A stretch of 64,000 nt of DNA from Chitinophaga varians (GCF_014529945.1 NZ_JACVFB010000002.1:1054001-1118000); one strand, 5' to 3'. Positions 1 to 11,585 are shown, counted from the stretch's first letter. Notes: a model not told the origin generated them from the letters alone. Numbers and translations are program-made.

Positions 1-118
1 AAGGTAACACTTGTTTGACAGACACGAATCATATAAAGCTATTTTGCCCTGTTTTAGGTAGATAATCAACCAATTAAGAATTATTTTAAAAAATATGTAA
101 AAATCATGCTGTTTTTTA

Positions 119-151
119 TTTGCAACATTGTTGCAAAATTACATAGTTTTG
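119..151 (+). promoter_or_regulatory. Promoter with Fur/Zur-like palindromic operator
   Basis: A perfect 19-bp palindrome (9-1-9), TTTGCAACATTGTTGCAAA, lies at 119-137. A Bacteroidetes -7 box TAGTTTTG is at 144-151, and the TTTG at 119-122 sits 21 bp upstream as a -33 element, so the palindrome covers -33. This is the expected place for a repressor site. The downstream genes (MerC-like, CobW-like) suggest a zinc-responsive Fur-family protein (Zur). That assignment is inference. The position argues against translation starting at the ATG at 106. Confidence 0.6.
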
Positions 152-195
152 TGACAGGATCAAAATTCGGTAAGGTGGAGAATATATTTAGAAGA

Positions 196-573
196 ATGAA
201 TCTGGACACGATAGGAATAGGTGCTTCTATGATCTGTGCGGTACATTGTGCCCTGTTGCCCTTATTGTTTGCTGCGCTCCCGCTATTGGGAATGGAAATA
301 ACGGAAAATACGGTACTGGAATACTGCCTGTTGCTGCTTTCCTTTGGGATAGGTGTGCTGGCCCTCGGCCAGGGGTACCTGCGTCATCACCGCCGGCTGT
401 CGCCGCTGTGGCTGTTTGTTTCGGGCTTTGCTCTGCTGCTGGCCGGCCACTTCTGGACGGAAACCGCTGCCTGGGAATATACCCTGATCTGTATCGGGGC
501 CGGCGCCATCGTGGGCGCCCACCTGCTCAATCAGCGTCATCGCCGCTACTGCAGGATACATAAACATCACTAA
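196..573 (+). CDS. MerC-domain inner-membrane metal-transport protein
   Basis: A small protein of 125 residues with about four hydrophobic segments. The first carries a Cys-x3-Cys pair (CAVHC, residues 14-18), the hallmark of the MerC family, and the C-terminus is rich in His and Cys (CRIHKHH). MerC proteins move metal ions such as Hg(II) across the inner membrane. In Bacteroidetes, MerC-like genes beside CobW GTPases more often suggest zinc homeostasis. The ATG at 196 is preferred over the in-frame ATG at 106, because a promoter with TSS near 157 and an operator lie between them. The cobW-like gene begins 10 bp downstream, so the two are probably one operon. No mercury reductase or merR is present, so a role in mercury resistance is unlikely. 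Confidence 0.75.
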   Translation: MNLDTIGIGASMICAVHCALLPLLFAALPLLGMEITENTVLEYCLLLLSFGIGVLALGQGYLRHHRRLSPLWLFVSGFALLLAGHFWTETAAWEYTLICIGAGAIVGAHLLNQRHRRYCRIHKHH

Positions 574-582
574 CAAAAAGAT

Positions 583-1767
583 ATGAAAAAATTACCCGTT
601 ACCGTGCTGAGTGGTTTCCTCGGCGCAGGGAAAACTACGCTCCTGAATCACGTATTGCATAACCGTGAAAATCTTCGTGTAGCCGTTATCGTTAACGATA
701 TGAGCGAAGTGAATATCGACGCTCAACTGGTGAGAAATGAAAACACCCTGCACAAAACAGAAGAGCGACTGGTGGAAATGAGTAACGGTTGTATTTGCTG
801 CACGCTGCGCGACGACTTGCTCGTGGCGGTGGAACAACTAGCCAGGGAAAACCGCTTCGATTATCTGCTGATTGAATCCACAGGTATTTCTGAGCCGGTT
901 CCGGTAGCCCAGACTTTCTGTTACCAGGACGAACACAATGGCATAGACCTGAGCGCGATCAGTCGCCTTGATACGATGGTCACCGTGGTAGATGCCTATA
1001 ACTTCGCACGTGACTACAGCAGCATCGCATTACTGCAGGACCAGGGCCTGACAACAGATGCGACCGACCAACGAACAATCGTGAACCTGCTCACTGATCA
1101 GGTGGAATTTGCCAATGTGATTGTGCTGAATAAATGCGATCTCGTTACTCCCGAACAATTGGGCAATCTGAAAGCGCTCCTGCGCAAACTCAATGCCACC
1201 GCGGTGATCATAGAAGCGGTAAACGGACAGGTGCCGCTGCATCAAATCCTGAACACCGGCTTGTTTGATTTTGAAGCGACTTCCCAAAGTGCAGGCTGGC
1301 AGGCAGAGCTGGAGCATGAGCATACCCCCGAAACAGAAGAATACGGCATTAGCTCGTTTGTATACCGAAGCCGGAAGCCTTTCCATCCGGAACGTTTCTG
1401 GCAATATCTGAACGAGCACTGGCCTGGTAATATCATCCGCAGTAAAGGCTTGTTCTGGCTGGCATCACGGCCCAAACTGGCAGTCAACTGGAGTCAGGCG
1501 GGCGGTTCGCTCCGGGCGGAGAAAGCCGGTTACTGGTGGTGTGCCATCCCTCGCCAACAATGGAACCTCGACGAAGAAATGTATCAACTGATCACCGGTC
1601 GCTGGGATGAACGCTTCGCGGACCGTTATAATGAACTGGTGCTGATCGGACAGGATATAGACCAAGCCACCATTACAGCGGAACTGGACCGCTGCCTTTG
1701 TACCGAAACAGAAGTGAGCCGTTATTTGCAGGGGGCTGTTTTCCGTGACCCCTTTCCGGCGATGTAA
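583..1767 (+). CDS. CobW/ZigA-type G3E GTPase, metallochaperone
   Basis: A 394-residue P-loop GTPase of the G3E family (COG0523). It shows a Walker A motif GFLGAGKTT (11-19), the metal-binding CxCC motif (CICC, 70-73), the switch region ESTGISEP (98-105), the NKCD guanine motif (183-186) and a CobW C-terminal domain from about residue 255. A His/Glu-rich stretch (HEH at 245-247) separates the domains, as in zinc chaperones of the YciC/ZagA/ZigA type. Such proteins deliver zinc to client metalloenzymes under zinc starvation. It follows the MerC-like gene by 10 bp and is probably controlled by the same palindromic operator. A cobalt role is less likely, since no cobalamin genes are nearby. Confidence 0.85.
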   Translation: MKKLPVTVLSGFLGAGKTTLLNHVLHNRENLRVAVIVNDMSEVNIDAQLVRNENTLHKTEERLVEMSNGCICCTLRDDLLVAVEQLARENRFDYLLIESTGISEPVPVAQTFCYQDEHNGIDLSAISRLDTMVTVVDAYNFARDYSSIALLQDQGLTTDATDQRTIVNLLTDQVEFANVIVLNKCDLVTPEQLGNLKALLRKLNATAVIIEAVNGQVPLHQILNTGLFDFEATSQSAGWQAELEHEHTPETEEYGISSFVYRSRKPFHPERFWQYLNEHWPGNIIRSKGLFWLASRPKLAVNWSQAGGSLRAEKAGYWWCAIPRQQWNLDEEMYQLITGRWDERFADRYNELVLIGQDIDQATITAELDRCLCTETEVSRYLQGAVFRDPFPAM

Positions 1768-1850
1768 ACCTGCTGTGGATGCAATGTGGCGGCAATCCCG
1801 TTTTCGTCTTGTACCGTCACCGGCTCAACATCTCCCTGGTTAAATTGAAT

Positions 1851-1869
1851 TTAGGTTAGTCTAAATAAT
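1851..1869 (+). promoter_or_regulatory. DtxR/IdeR-like operator upstream of TonB receptor gene
   Basis: The 19 bases from 1851 match the DtxR/IdeR consensus TWAGGTTAGSCTAACCTWA at 14 of 19 positions, including an unbroken TTAGGTTAG followed by CTAA. The core TTAG-T-CTAA (1856-1864) is a palindrome. It lies about 28 bp upstream of a -7 box (1897-1904), beside the expected -33 region. It suggests iron- or manganese-dependent repression of the TonB receptor. This rests on consensus matching only. Confidence 0.45.
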
Positions 1870-1896
1870 AATTAAGGCAAGTATAAAATAGAATTA

Positions 1897-1904
1897 TAGT
1901 TTTG
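1897..1904 (+). promoter_or_regulatory. Bacteroidetes -7 promoter box for TonB receptor gene
   Basis: TAGTTTTG matches the TAnnTTTG consensus exactly. It predicts transcription from about 1909-1911 and a leader of about 83 nt before the ATG at 1993. No convincing -33 TTTG is visible at the expected spacing. Confidence 0.45.
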
Positions 1905-1917
1905 TGAAAAATAACGC

Positions 1918-1966
1918 CAGTCGCGAGGGGAAGTGTTATCACTTATCCCGGGACCCCGTGCGACTG
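1918..1966 (+). promoter_or_regulatory. Structured 5' leader of TonB receptor mRNA
   Basis: Nested complementarity is visible in the leader. A 7-bp outer helix pairs CAGTCGC (1918-1924) with GCGACTG (1960-1966). Inside, a hairpin pairs AAGTG (1931-1935) with CACTT (1940-1944) around a TTAT loop, and GGGG (1927-1930) can pair either with TCCC (1946-1949) or with CCCC (1954-1957). No U-tract follows, so it is not an intrinsic terminator. It could be a regulatory leader of unknown class. Confidence 0.35.
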
Positions 1967-1992
1967 CTTTACCTACAAGTGTCTGATTTTGC

Positions 1993-4455
1993 ATGAAACA
2001 TTTATTTACACTATTGGGTGCCCTGTTGCTGGTAATATCGTTACAAGCCCAACAGGGGACCATCACGGGAAAAATTACCGCTAACGGCAAACCGGTACAA
2101 TTTGCAAACATCGCTGTACCGGCGTTGAAAGCCGGCGCTGTGGCGGACCAACAGGGAGTGTTCGTAATCCGGAACCTCCAGCCGGGGACGTATGATATTA
2201 AAGTATCCATGATCGGATACCAACCCCTGACGTTGAAAAAAAGCATCCGCAGCAATCAAATTATCACGCTGGATATCACGCTGGAAGAGGATCTGTCTAA
2301 ACTGAATGAAGTGGTGGTGACAGGTGTGTCGCGTGCTACTGCCGTGCGCAAAAATCCTATACCCATTGCCGTTATAGGTAAGAGAGAGATGAACATGCAC
2401 GTCAATAGTAATATTATTGATGCCATTGTAAAAGGTGTACCCGGTGTAAGCGCTGTTACCACAGGGCCCAACATCTCCAAACCTTTTATCCGGGGCCTCG
2501 GCTATAACCGCGTGCTGACGCTCTTCGACGGCGTTCGGCAGGAAGGGCAGCAATGGGGTGATGAACACGGTATTGAAATAGACCAGTACGGCATTGCCAG
2601 AGCAGAGGTGGTGAAAGGCCCGGCCAGCCTTACTTATGGCTCTGATGCACTCGCCGGTGTTATTAACATGATACCGGATGTTCCGGAAACGGCGCCGGGC
2701 AAACTCCAAGGTAATTTCCTGACAGACTACCACACCAACAACGGTATGATTGGTTCTTCACTGGGCCTGGCCTACCGTAAAAACGACTGGAAATATGTGC
2801 TGCGTGGCACTGTGAAAACGGCGCATAACTACCGCAATAAAGTAGATGGTTTTGTATACGGCACCGCCTTCCGCGAATATAATGTTACCGCGCTGGCCAG
2901 GGTGGATAAATCCTGGGGACATTCGCAGTGGGGAGCCAGCCTGTACGATAATACACAGGAAATCCCCGATGGCAGCCGTGATTCGCTGACGCGTAAATTT
3001 ACCCGGCAGGTGAAAGATGCTGACGATGATATCAAAAACAGGCCCATCGTGCCCGACAACGAACTGCGTGCCTATACCCTGAATCCGTTGCATCAGCATA
3101 TTCAACACTACCGCTTATACAACCGTACCCGCTGGCAGCTTGGTAAAGGAGACCTTAACTCCCTGCTGGCGGTGCAACAGAGCGTACGCCGGGAATATAA
3201 CCATCCGGAGATGACGGCCCAGCCAGGGTTGTACGTAGTGTTGAACACGCTCAATTACGACCTGCGTTATAACCTGCCAGCCATCGCCGGCGTGGAAACC
3301 ACCGTGGGCGTGAATGGCATGTATCAGCATAACCGCAGTCGCAACGCCACCGATTTTCCGATTCCTGATTATAACCTGTTTGATATCGGTGGTTTTTTCT
3401 TTGCCAAAAAAACCATTGGTCAGCTGGACATATCCGGTGGCCTTCGTTATGATAGCCGGCATATCCGGTGGAATGATTTTTATGTAGGTCCCAATAAAGA
3501 CAATGGTTTCGACAAAAAATATGATCTGCCCGATACAGCCGGCGCAAAGTTGCAGTTCCCCGCCTTCCGCCATAACTACACCGGTATCTCCGGTAGCCTG
3601 GGCGTTACCTGGAACCTGAGCCAGCGGGTAATGCTGAAGGCGAACATCGCCCGGGGGTACCGGGCGCCCAATATTACAGAAATCGGTTCCAACGGGCTGG
3701 ACCCCGGCGCCCATATTGTGTATCTGGGCAACCGGGAGTTTAAGCCGGAATTCAGCCTCCAGCAGGACCTGGGCTTCCTGGCCTATTTGCCCGATCTGGA
3801 TATCAGTGTGGAAGTGTTTAACAATAACATCGACAATTATATCTACCAGGCAAGATTGTATGATGTCAATGGCGAGCCGGTAGTGATAGTGCCCGGTAAC
3901 GCCACGTATCGTTACCAGCAATCCGGTGCGCGGTTGTATGGGGCAGAAGTGAGTGTAAATCTGCATCCGCGTGCTGTGCCCTGGTTGACGATGGATAACA
4001 GTGCGACCTATACGGAAGGCCGGAACCGTAACCAGGCGCTCATAGATTTACATGGCGATGCGGCTCGTTATCTTCCCTTTATACCGCCGCTGCATATACG
4101 TTCTGCCCTGAAGGCGACCGCATCCCGCAACTTTGGGGTATTGTCCAAAACCTATGTGCGGGCCGAGGTGGACCGTTTCTCCGCACAGCATCATTTTTAT
4201 GGCGTAGATAATACGGAGACTTACACTGCCGGCTATACGTTAATTAATGTAGGAGCAGGTTCGGGAATTGTTAATAAGAAAGGAAAAACCGTGATGGAGT
4301 TGTTCTTCCAGCTGGACAATGTATTTGACGTGGCTTATCAGGCCAACATGAACCGGTTGAAATATTTCGAATACTACAGTGCTTCCCCTAATGGCCGGAC
4401 GGGTATCTATAATATGGGAAGAAATTTCAGTGCGAAGGTAATTGTACCTTTTTAG
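1993..4455 (+). CDS. TonB-dependent outer-membrane receptor
   Basis: An 820-residue receptor. A signal peptide ends near AQQG (about residue 20). A carboxypeptidase-like regulatory domain (about 22-100, with GTITGKI and QNLQPGTYDI-like features) is typical of Bacteroidetes TonB receptors. The plug domain (about 120-230) contains the IRGLGYNRVLTLFDGV segment. A 22-strand barrel follows, ending in a terminal aromatic-rich strand (KVIVPF). Such proteins import metal chelates or other ligands with energy from TonB-ExbBD. A DtxR-like operator upstream and the metal-handling genes before it point to metal uptake (iron, manganese or zinc). The substrate cannot be read from the sequence. No SusD partner follows, so a polysaccharide role is unlikely. 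Confidence 0.85.
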   Translation: MKHLFTLLGALLLVISLQAQQGTITGKITANGKPVQFANIAVPALKAGAVADQQGVFVIRNLQPGTYDIKVSMIGYQPLTLKKSIRSNQIITLDITLEEDLSKLNEVVVTGVSRATAVRKNPIPIAVIGKREMNMHVNSNIIDAIVKGVPGVSAVTTGPNISKPFIRGLGYNRVLTLFDGVRQEGQQWGDEHGIEIDQYGIARAEVVKGPASLTYGSDALAGVINMIPDVPETAPGKLQGNFLTDYHTNNGMIGSSLGLAYRKNDWKYVLRGTVKTAHNYRNKVDGFVYGTAFREYNVTALARVDKSWGHSQWGASLYDNTQEIPDGSRDSLTRKFTRQVKDADDDIKNRPIVPDNELRAYTLNPLHQHIQHYRLYNRTRWQLGKGDLNSLLAVQQSVRREYNHPEMTAQPGLYVVLNTLNYDLRYNLPAIAGVETTVGVNGMYQHNRSRNATDFPIPDYNLFDIGGFFFAKKTIGQLDISGGLRYDSRHIRWNDFYVGPNKDNGFDKKYDLPDTAGAKLQFPAFRHNYTGISGSLGVTWNLSQRVMLKANIARGYRAPNITEIGSNGLDPGAHIVYLGNREFKPEFSLQQDLGFLAYLPDLDISVEVFNNNIDNYIYQARLYDVNGEPVVIVPGNATYRYQQSGARLYGAEVSVNLHPRAVPWLTMDNSATYTEGRNRNQALIDLHGDAARYLPFIPPLHIRSALKATASRNFGVLSKTYVRAEVDRFSAQHHFYGVDNTETYTAGYTLINVGAGSGIVNKKGKTVMELFFQLDNVFDVAYQANMNRLKYFEYYSASPNGRTGIYNMGRNFSAKVIVPF

Positions 4456-4463
4456 ATGATGGT

Positions 4464-5135
4464 TTATTTATGAAGGCGGAGGCCCAGCTTGATACCAAGG
4501 TGCAGGCTGGGCAATACGCTTACCAGGGTGCCCTTATTACGGCTCACTATGCCGTCGTCGCCCAGTACATAATTATCGGAGTGATAGGCTTTGCCCCGGA
4601 GGCCGATGCCGAAGTAGGGATCGAGCACCAGTTTCTCTCTGCGGAACTGCCGCCCTACGAGTAACTGTATCGCATAAACGTCTTTGGAGGCTGAGTTGGT
4701 GTAGGAATTGTTATTCAGCGTTACATCCTGGTTGGAGTAAAACACCTTTTTATAGATCAATACCGGTTCAAAGTAAGTACCGGCCGCGGAGCTGGGTCCT
4801 ATTTCCCGGGTGATCAGATAATAACGCAGGCCTGCCCTGAAGCCGAGCCCTGCACCATCCACAAACTGTTCCGTACTGATATCCGGTTTTTTCTGACCGA
4901 TATCGATCTTTTTCGCCAGCACGTAGTCGGGGTAATCGGTATAAATGCCGCTGATGCCCAGCTCTATACTGACTTTATCAGAGAGGTCCTGCTCCAGGAT
5001 GATATCCAGTTCATTAATCAGGGTGGAGGGATTTATTTTGAGATAGGTAGACCTGAACCGTTTTACACCTTCCTGGGCATAGGAGGAGGCAAAAGACAAA
5101 GAGAGTATTCCGATGAGCAACAGAGTCTTTTTCAT
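4464..5135 (-). CDS. Outer-membrane beta-barrel protein, unknown function
   Basis: A 223-residue protein with a clear signal peptide (hydrophobic core LLLIGILSLSFASS, cleavage after SYAQ) and a pattern of alternating polar and hydrophobic residues ending in GLRLHK. This fits a small outer-membrane barrel related to the DUF3575-type family. The middle, KVSIELGISGIY and GLGFRAGLRYYL, reads as amphipathic strands. It converges on the TonB receptor gene with only 8 bp between the two stop codons. No ligand or enzymatic motif is visible. Confidence 0.6.
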   Translation of the reverse strand: MKKTLLLIGILSLSFASSYAQEGVKRFRSTYLKINPSTLINELDIILEQDLSDKVSIELGISGIYTDYPDYVLAKKIDIGQKKPDISTEQFVDGAGLGFRAGLRYYLITREIGPSSAAGTYFEPVLIYKKVFYSNQDVTLNNNSYTNSASKDVYAIQLLVGRQFRREKLVLDPYFGIGLRGKAYHSDNYVLGDDGIVSRNKGTLVSVLPSLHLGIKLGLRLHK

Positions 5136-5207
5136 ACAGTTAGTAGGTAGCTAAGGGTGAGGGTTGACGGGCGGTGTGCAGCTGCTGGTGTGGCCGCACA
5201 CCGTCTG

Positions 5208-5774
5208 TTATTTTAGCAATATTCGTTCCACAATTACCGGAAACCATTGATGCTCCAGTGCCTGCACCTTGCGGGCAACAGCCTCCGGAGTGTCTTCCGG
5301 AGTGACGATGCAACGTTCCTGAAGAATCGGTTCTCCATCATCATATTTCTCATTGACGTAGTGGATGGTGATACCACTTTCCGTTTCCCCGGCTGCCACC
5401 ACTGCTTCATGTACAAAATGTCCGTACATACCTTTTCCGCCAAATTTGGGGAGCAGGGCCGGGTGGATGTTGATGATCCGGTTAGGAAATGCCTGTACCA
5501 GGTTGGCCGGTACTTTCCAGAGGAAACCAGCCAGGACGATCAGGTCTGTACCCTGCTCCTTTAAGAGCTGTACATAAGTATCCGTATGGAAAAACTTCTC
5601 TTTTTCAATTAAAACGGCGGGTATGCCTTCCCGTTGGGCGATGTCCAATACCCCTGCCCCGGGTTTGTTACATACAATCAGGGCCACCCTGCCTTTATCC
5701 GAATTCCTGAAGTGATCGATGATCTTTTGCGCGTTGCTTCCTGCACCCGATGCGAAAATGACAATATTTTTCAA
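5208..5774 (-). CDS. purN: Phosphoribosylglycinamide formyltransferase
   Basis: A 188-residue GAR transformylase that transfers the formyl group from 10-formyl-tetrahydrofolate to GAR in step 3 of purine synthesis. Seen directly: the N-terminal nucleotide-binding segment FASGAGSNAQ (7-16), the NIHPALLPKFGGKGMYG signature around 102-118 with catalytic Asn102 and His104, and the conserved acidic residue in NEKYDDGEPI (Asp145 or Asp146). Its length matches the family. It stands alone with no other pur gene in the window, which is common in Bacteroidetes. Confidence 0.95.
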   Translation of the reverse strand: MKNIVIFASGAGSNAQKIIDHFRNSDKGRVALIVCNKPGAGVLDIAQREGIPAVLIEKEKFFHTDTYVQLLKEQGTDLIVLAGFLWKVPANLVQAFPNRIINIHPALLPKFGGKGMYGHFVHEAVVAAGETESGITIHYVNEKYDDGEPILQERCIVTPEDTPEAVARKVQALEHQWFPVIVERILLK

Positions 5775-5827
5775 CAGAACTGTTTTAGGCGCAAAGGTAC
5801 TATTTCAACTGTTTTTTTAGCCGGGAG

Positions 5828-6580
5828 TTATTTGAGGTATTCCCCGCAACCATGATAAGTTTGTTCTTTTGTCTTCACTTCTACGCTGTTAGGGCGCATG
5901 AGTCCGCTCATATCATCTGTACACATAACATTGCGGATGCTGACGGTGAGCTGAGGGGTAGTATACACCTTCAGGGTGTCCGTATTAGGCTTCGCTGCCG
6001 GAAGGGCTGCCACGATACTATCGCCGGAGGCGGTGTGGAACGAGATTTTCCGGGCTTCCAGGTCGAGGCTCCAGAAAGGTTCGTTGCCGTTGGCGGTGAA
6101 GGTGATGCCGGCGCCGGCTTTTTGGGCCAGCAGGTCGCGGCGGTCGCCGCCTTCTACCGGCTTCAGGACATAATTGCTGGCGAGGGCGCCTTCAATACGT
6201 TTGCCCTGTTTATCGAGAACGAGGAGTTTACTGTCGGAGGCGAGGAAAGAGCTGCTATCGGTTTTTTTCTTTATGCTGACGATGGAGTCGTTGATCTGTT
6301 GCCAGGTACCCTTCTCTGTGAAGGCGATTCCCTGTCCCCTGCCCTGATAGGACACCAGTTCAGTAAAGGTATGGTCGTCGAAGAGGCTGATCTGATAGTC
6401 CATCCCGGGGCAGTCTGCACAGGGCAACGTACCCTGGTAGGTGCCGGTGATATGGGGTGCTGTAGCTACCGGGGTTTGTTTGCCGGCAGTGGTGCTGTCG
6501 GTAGTGCTTTGTGTGTTTTGGTGGTTGTTGCAGGCCATGAGGACGGCAAACAGGGTAGTGAAGCAGATGAGTTTACGCAT
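5828..6580 (-). CDS. NlpE-family lipoprotein with extra C-terminal domain
   Basis: A 250-residue lipoprotein with lipobox LMAC (Cys17). After a Ser/Thr-rich linker, an NlpE N-terminal-like domain starts near residue 45 (GTYQGTLPCADCPGMDY; the CxxC is typical of NlpE) and runs through the KGTWQQ segment. A second domain from about residue 150 (GNEPFWSLDLEARKISF) resembles the COG3650-type META/MliC-like domain. NlpE-type proteins sense copper or envelope stress in enterobacteria. The role here is unknown. The gene lies 53 bp upstream (in coordinates) of purN's start and on the same strand. Confidence 0.75.
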   Translation of the reverse strand: MRKLICFTTLFAVLMACNNHQNTQSTTDSTTAGKQTPVATAPHITGTYQGTLPCADCPGMDYQISLFDDHTFTELVSYQGRGQGIAFTEKGTWQQINDSIVSIKKKTDSSSFLASDSKLLVLDKQGKRIEGALASNYVLKPVEGGDRRDLLAQKAGAGITFTANGNEPFWSLDLEARKISFHTASGDSIVAALPAAKPNTDTLKVYTTPQLTVSIRNVMCTDDMSGLMRPNSVEVKTKEQTYHGCGEYLK

Positions 6581-7027
6581 GGGACTATAATTTTACAGAC
6601 AGATTGAACATTCTGGCCCGGTGGCAGGTTATTTATGGTAAAAATAAGATACTTACCGTAAATTAAGGCGGCAGCGGTAATATAATATATTATGTGGCAA
6701 GGATATAGGGGGCCGCTATGAAGTTTTGATCTGCATATATTAATATTATATCCCGCTGAAAACGCCTGCCCTACTACTTATAGGTCTGTCAGCATAAGGG
6801 GATGGAACTTTCAATCAAAATAATAAGTTTTGAAAGGTCCGGAGGAGCATAACTCCTGAATTAGCCAGCATAAAGGATTACAGCGGAAAAATTACAGTTC
6901 GGGGAGCGAAAATGAAGCCTTTCGTAAGGCAAATAATTTTTAGAATTGTTGGTAAATTGTCAACATTGTGTCTTATTTTTGCTGGCACTTTTAAGAAACT
7001 TTAGGTCAAATCTAAACTATATAGGCT
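6581..7027. other. 447-bp gene-free region upstream of act operon
   Basis: No ORF is convincing here. The region holds several hairpins: CTTTCAA (6808-6814) with TTGAAAG (6830-6836), AGGAG-CATAA-CTCCT (6843-6857), and GCCTT-TCGT-AAGGC (6917-6930) followed by an AT-rich run. A -7 box for actA lies at 6974-6981. Because it sits between divergent genes it must contain both promoters. It might also encode a small RNA ending near 6940. Confidence 0.4.
6974..6981 (+). promoter_or_regulatory. Bacteroidetes -7 promoter box for act operon
   Basis: TATTTTTG matches TAnnTTTG exactly. A TTG at 6949-6951 lies 22 bp upstream as a possible -33 element. The TSS would be near 6987, about 40 nt before the GTG start of actA. 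Confidence 0.5.
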
Positions 7028-8305
7028 GTGTATCGTCGTGTTTCCATTCTTTTGCGCAAGCATTTTGTGAGTGTGCTTATTCTATGCGCTAGTATAGTAA
7101 TTCCGTTTTCTGCCGTAAAAGCAGCGGATCCTGCCAAGGGTAAGCAAATCTTCCAACAAAACTGCGCTTCATGTCACAATGTCCACAAGAAGCTGACAGG
7201 TCCTGCACTGGCGGGTGTAGAAGGTCGCTGGTCCGATAAGAAATTATTGCACCAGTGGATCCATAACTCCGCTTCTGTATTGGCGTCTGGCGACAAGTAC
7301 GCCAACGATCTCTTTAATGAGTACAACAAAACCGCGATGACGGCTTTCCCTTCATTAACCAATGAAGAGATCGACGATATCCTGGCGTACATCTCTGTAG
7401 AAGAGAAAAAACCTGTAGGTGGTGATAACGGTAAAACCCCAGGTAAAGAAACTGCCGGTGCTAAAGAGCAAGGCAGCGACAACAGCCTGCTTTTCGGTAT
7501 CATTACGCTGATCCTGGCAGTAGTAGCCCTGATCCTGATGCAAATCAACAGCAACCTGAACAAACTTGCTGGTGATAAAGAAGGTCAGCCTACTCCGGAG
7601 CCAATCCCCTTCTACAAAAACAAAGCCTACATCGCACTGGCTATTCTGGTGCTCTTCATGGTAGGTGGTTACTTCACCATCCAGGGAGCTATCGGGCTGG
7701 GTCGTCAGAAAGACTATATGCCTGAGCAGCCTATCTTCTACAGCCACAAAGTGCACGCCGGCATTAACCAGATCAACTGTCTGTATTGCCACGCTGGTGC
7801 TGAGAAGAGCAAGCACGCTATGATTCCTTCCGAGAACATCTGTATGAACTGTCACAAAGCCATTAAAGAGTACTCCGGCCCTGAGCTGTTTACTGCTGAA
7901 GGCAAGAAAGTGGACGGTACTGCAGAAATCGCGAAATTATACGATTACGTAGGCTGGGACGCTGATAAAGGTAAGTATACCAAACCAGGTCGTCCTATCG
8001 AATGGACTAAGATCCACAACCTGCCTGACCACGTTTACTTCAACCACTCTCAACACGTGGTGGCTGGTAAACAACAATGTCAAACCTGCCACGGTGCTAT
8101 CACCGAAATGGATGAAGTACATCAGTTCTCCGACCTTTCTATGGGTTGGTGTATCAACTGCCACCGTACTACCAAAGTGCAGTTCGCTGACAACAACTAC
8201 TACAGCATCTTCGAGAAACTTCATCAGGATATTAAAGATAAGAAGATCGATAGTGTGACTGTTGAAATGGTAGGTGGTACTGAATGTCAAAAATGTCACT
8301 ACTAG
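7028..8305 (+). CDS. actA: ActA: multiheme cytochrome c of alternative complex III
   Basis: A 425-residue cytochrome with six CxxCH heme motifs. A signal/anchor is followed by a monoheme class I domain (CASCH, 46-50, and a likely Met ligand near MTAFPSL). Two membrane segments lie around 155-175 and 198-222. A periplasmic pentaheme domain then carries CLYCH, CMNCH, CQTCH, CINCH and CQKCH, the last three residues from the C-terminus. ActA passes electrons within the quinol:cytochrome c oxidoreductase complex. The GTG at 7028 is the only start consistent with a full signal peptide, because an in-frame TAG lies two codons upstream. The classic subunit is described as pentaheme, so the N-terminal monoheme domain is the notable feature. 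Confidence 0.9.
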   Translation: MYRRVSILLRKHFVSVLILCASIVIPFSAVKAADPAKGKQIFQQNCASCHNVHKKLTGPALAGVEGRWSDKKLLHQWIHNSASVLASGDKYANDLFNEYNKTAMTAFPSLTNEEIDDILAYISVEEKKPVGGDNGKTPGKETAGAKEQGSDNSLLFGIITLILAVVALILMQINSNLNKLAGDKEGQPTPEPIPFYKNKAYIALAILVLFMVGGYFTIQGAIGLGRQKDYMPEQPIFYSHKVHAGINQINCLYCHAGAEKSKHAMIPSENICMNCHKAIKEYSGPELFTAEGKKVDGTAEIAKLYDYVGWDADKGKYTKPGRPIEWTKIHNLPDHVYFNHSQHVVAGKQQCQTCHGAITEMDEVHQFSDLSMGWCINCHRTTKVQFADNNYYSIFEKLHQDIKDKKIDSVTVEMVGGTECQKCHY

Positions 8306-8399
8306 AAAGGATTTAACGCGTCATGATTTTCTGCTTACAGAAAATCATGACCTGTTTCAGAAGATATCAAAATTTATAAACGTAACTCGTTAATATAAC

Positions 8400-11468
<3,069 letters not shown>

Positions 11469-11545
11469 GATCTTTTAACAGGTAACGTTAAGGGAGAAAA
11501 ATAACAATAGAAGTTACAGAATCTGAGATCATAACAAAAGACAAG

Positions 11546-11580
11546 GGCTAGTAGCTAGAAGCTAGCAGCTAAAAGCTTAT
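11546..11580. repeat. Five 7-bp tandem repeats just before actC
   Basis: Five consecutive heptads, consensus AGCTAGN (GGCTAGT, AGCTAGA, AGCTAGC, AGCTAAA, AGCTTAT), end 5 bp before the actC start codon. They contain overlapping AGCT palindromes, so the stretch can also fold locally. Confidence 0.8.
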
Positions 11581-11585
11581 AGAAT

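Noticed and set aside
106..195. Longer N-terminus of the MerC-like protein from the ATG at 106
   Set aside because: The promoter -7 box and palindromic operator lie inside this segment, so it would not be transcribed.
1910..1975. Cobalamin riboswitch upstream of the TonB receptor
   Set aside because: Some bases recall the core, but the B12 box and upstream helices are missing and the predicted leader is too short.
4470..4664. 64-codon plus-strand frame after the TonB receptor
   Set aside because: It is antisense to the end of the outer-membrane protein gene and has shadow-like composition.
5852..6607. 251-codon plus-strand frame opposite the NlpE-type gene
   Set aside because: It is antisense to a clear lipoprotein gene with a recognisable domain and has no signal or motif of its own.
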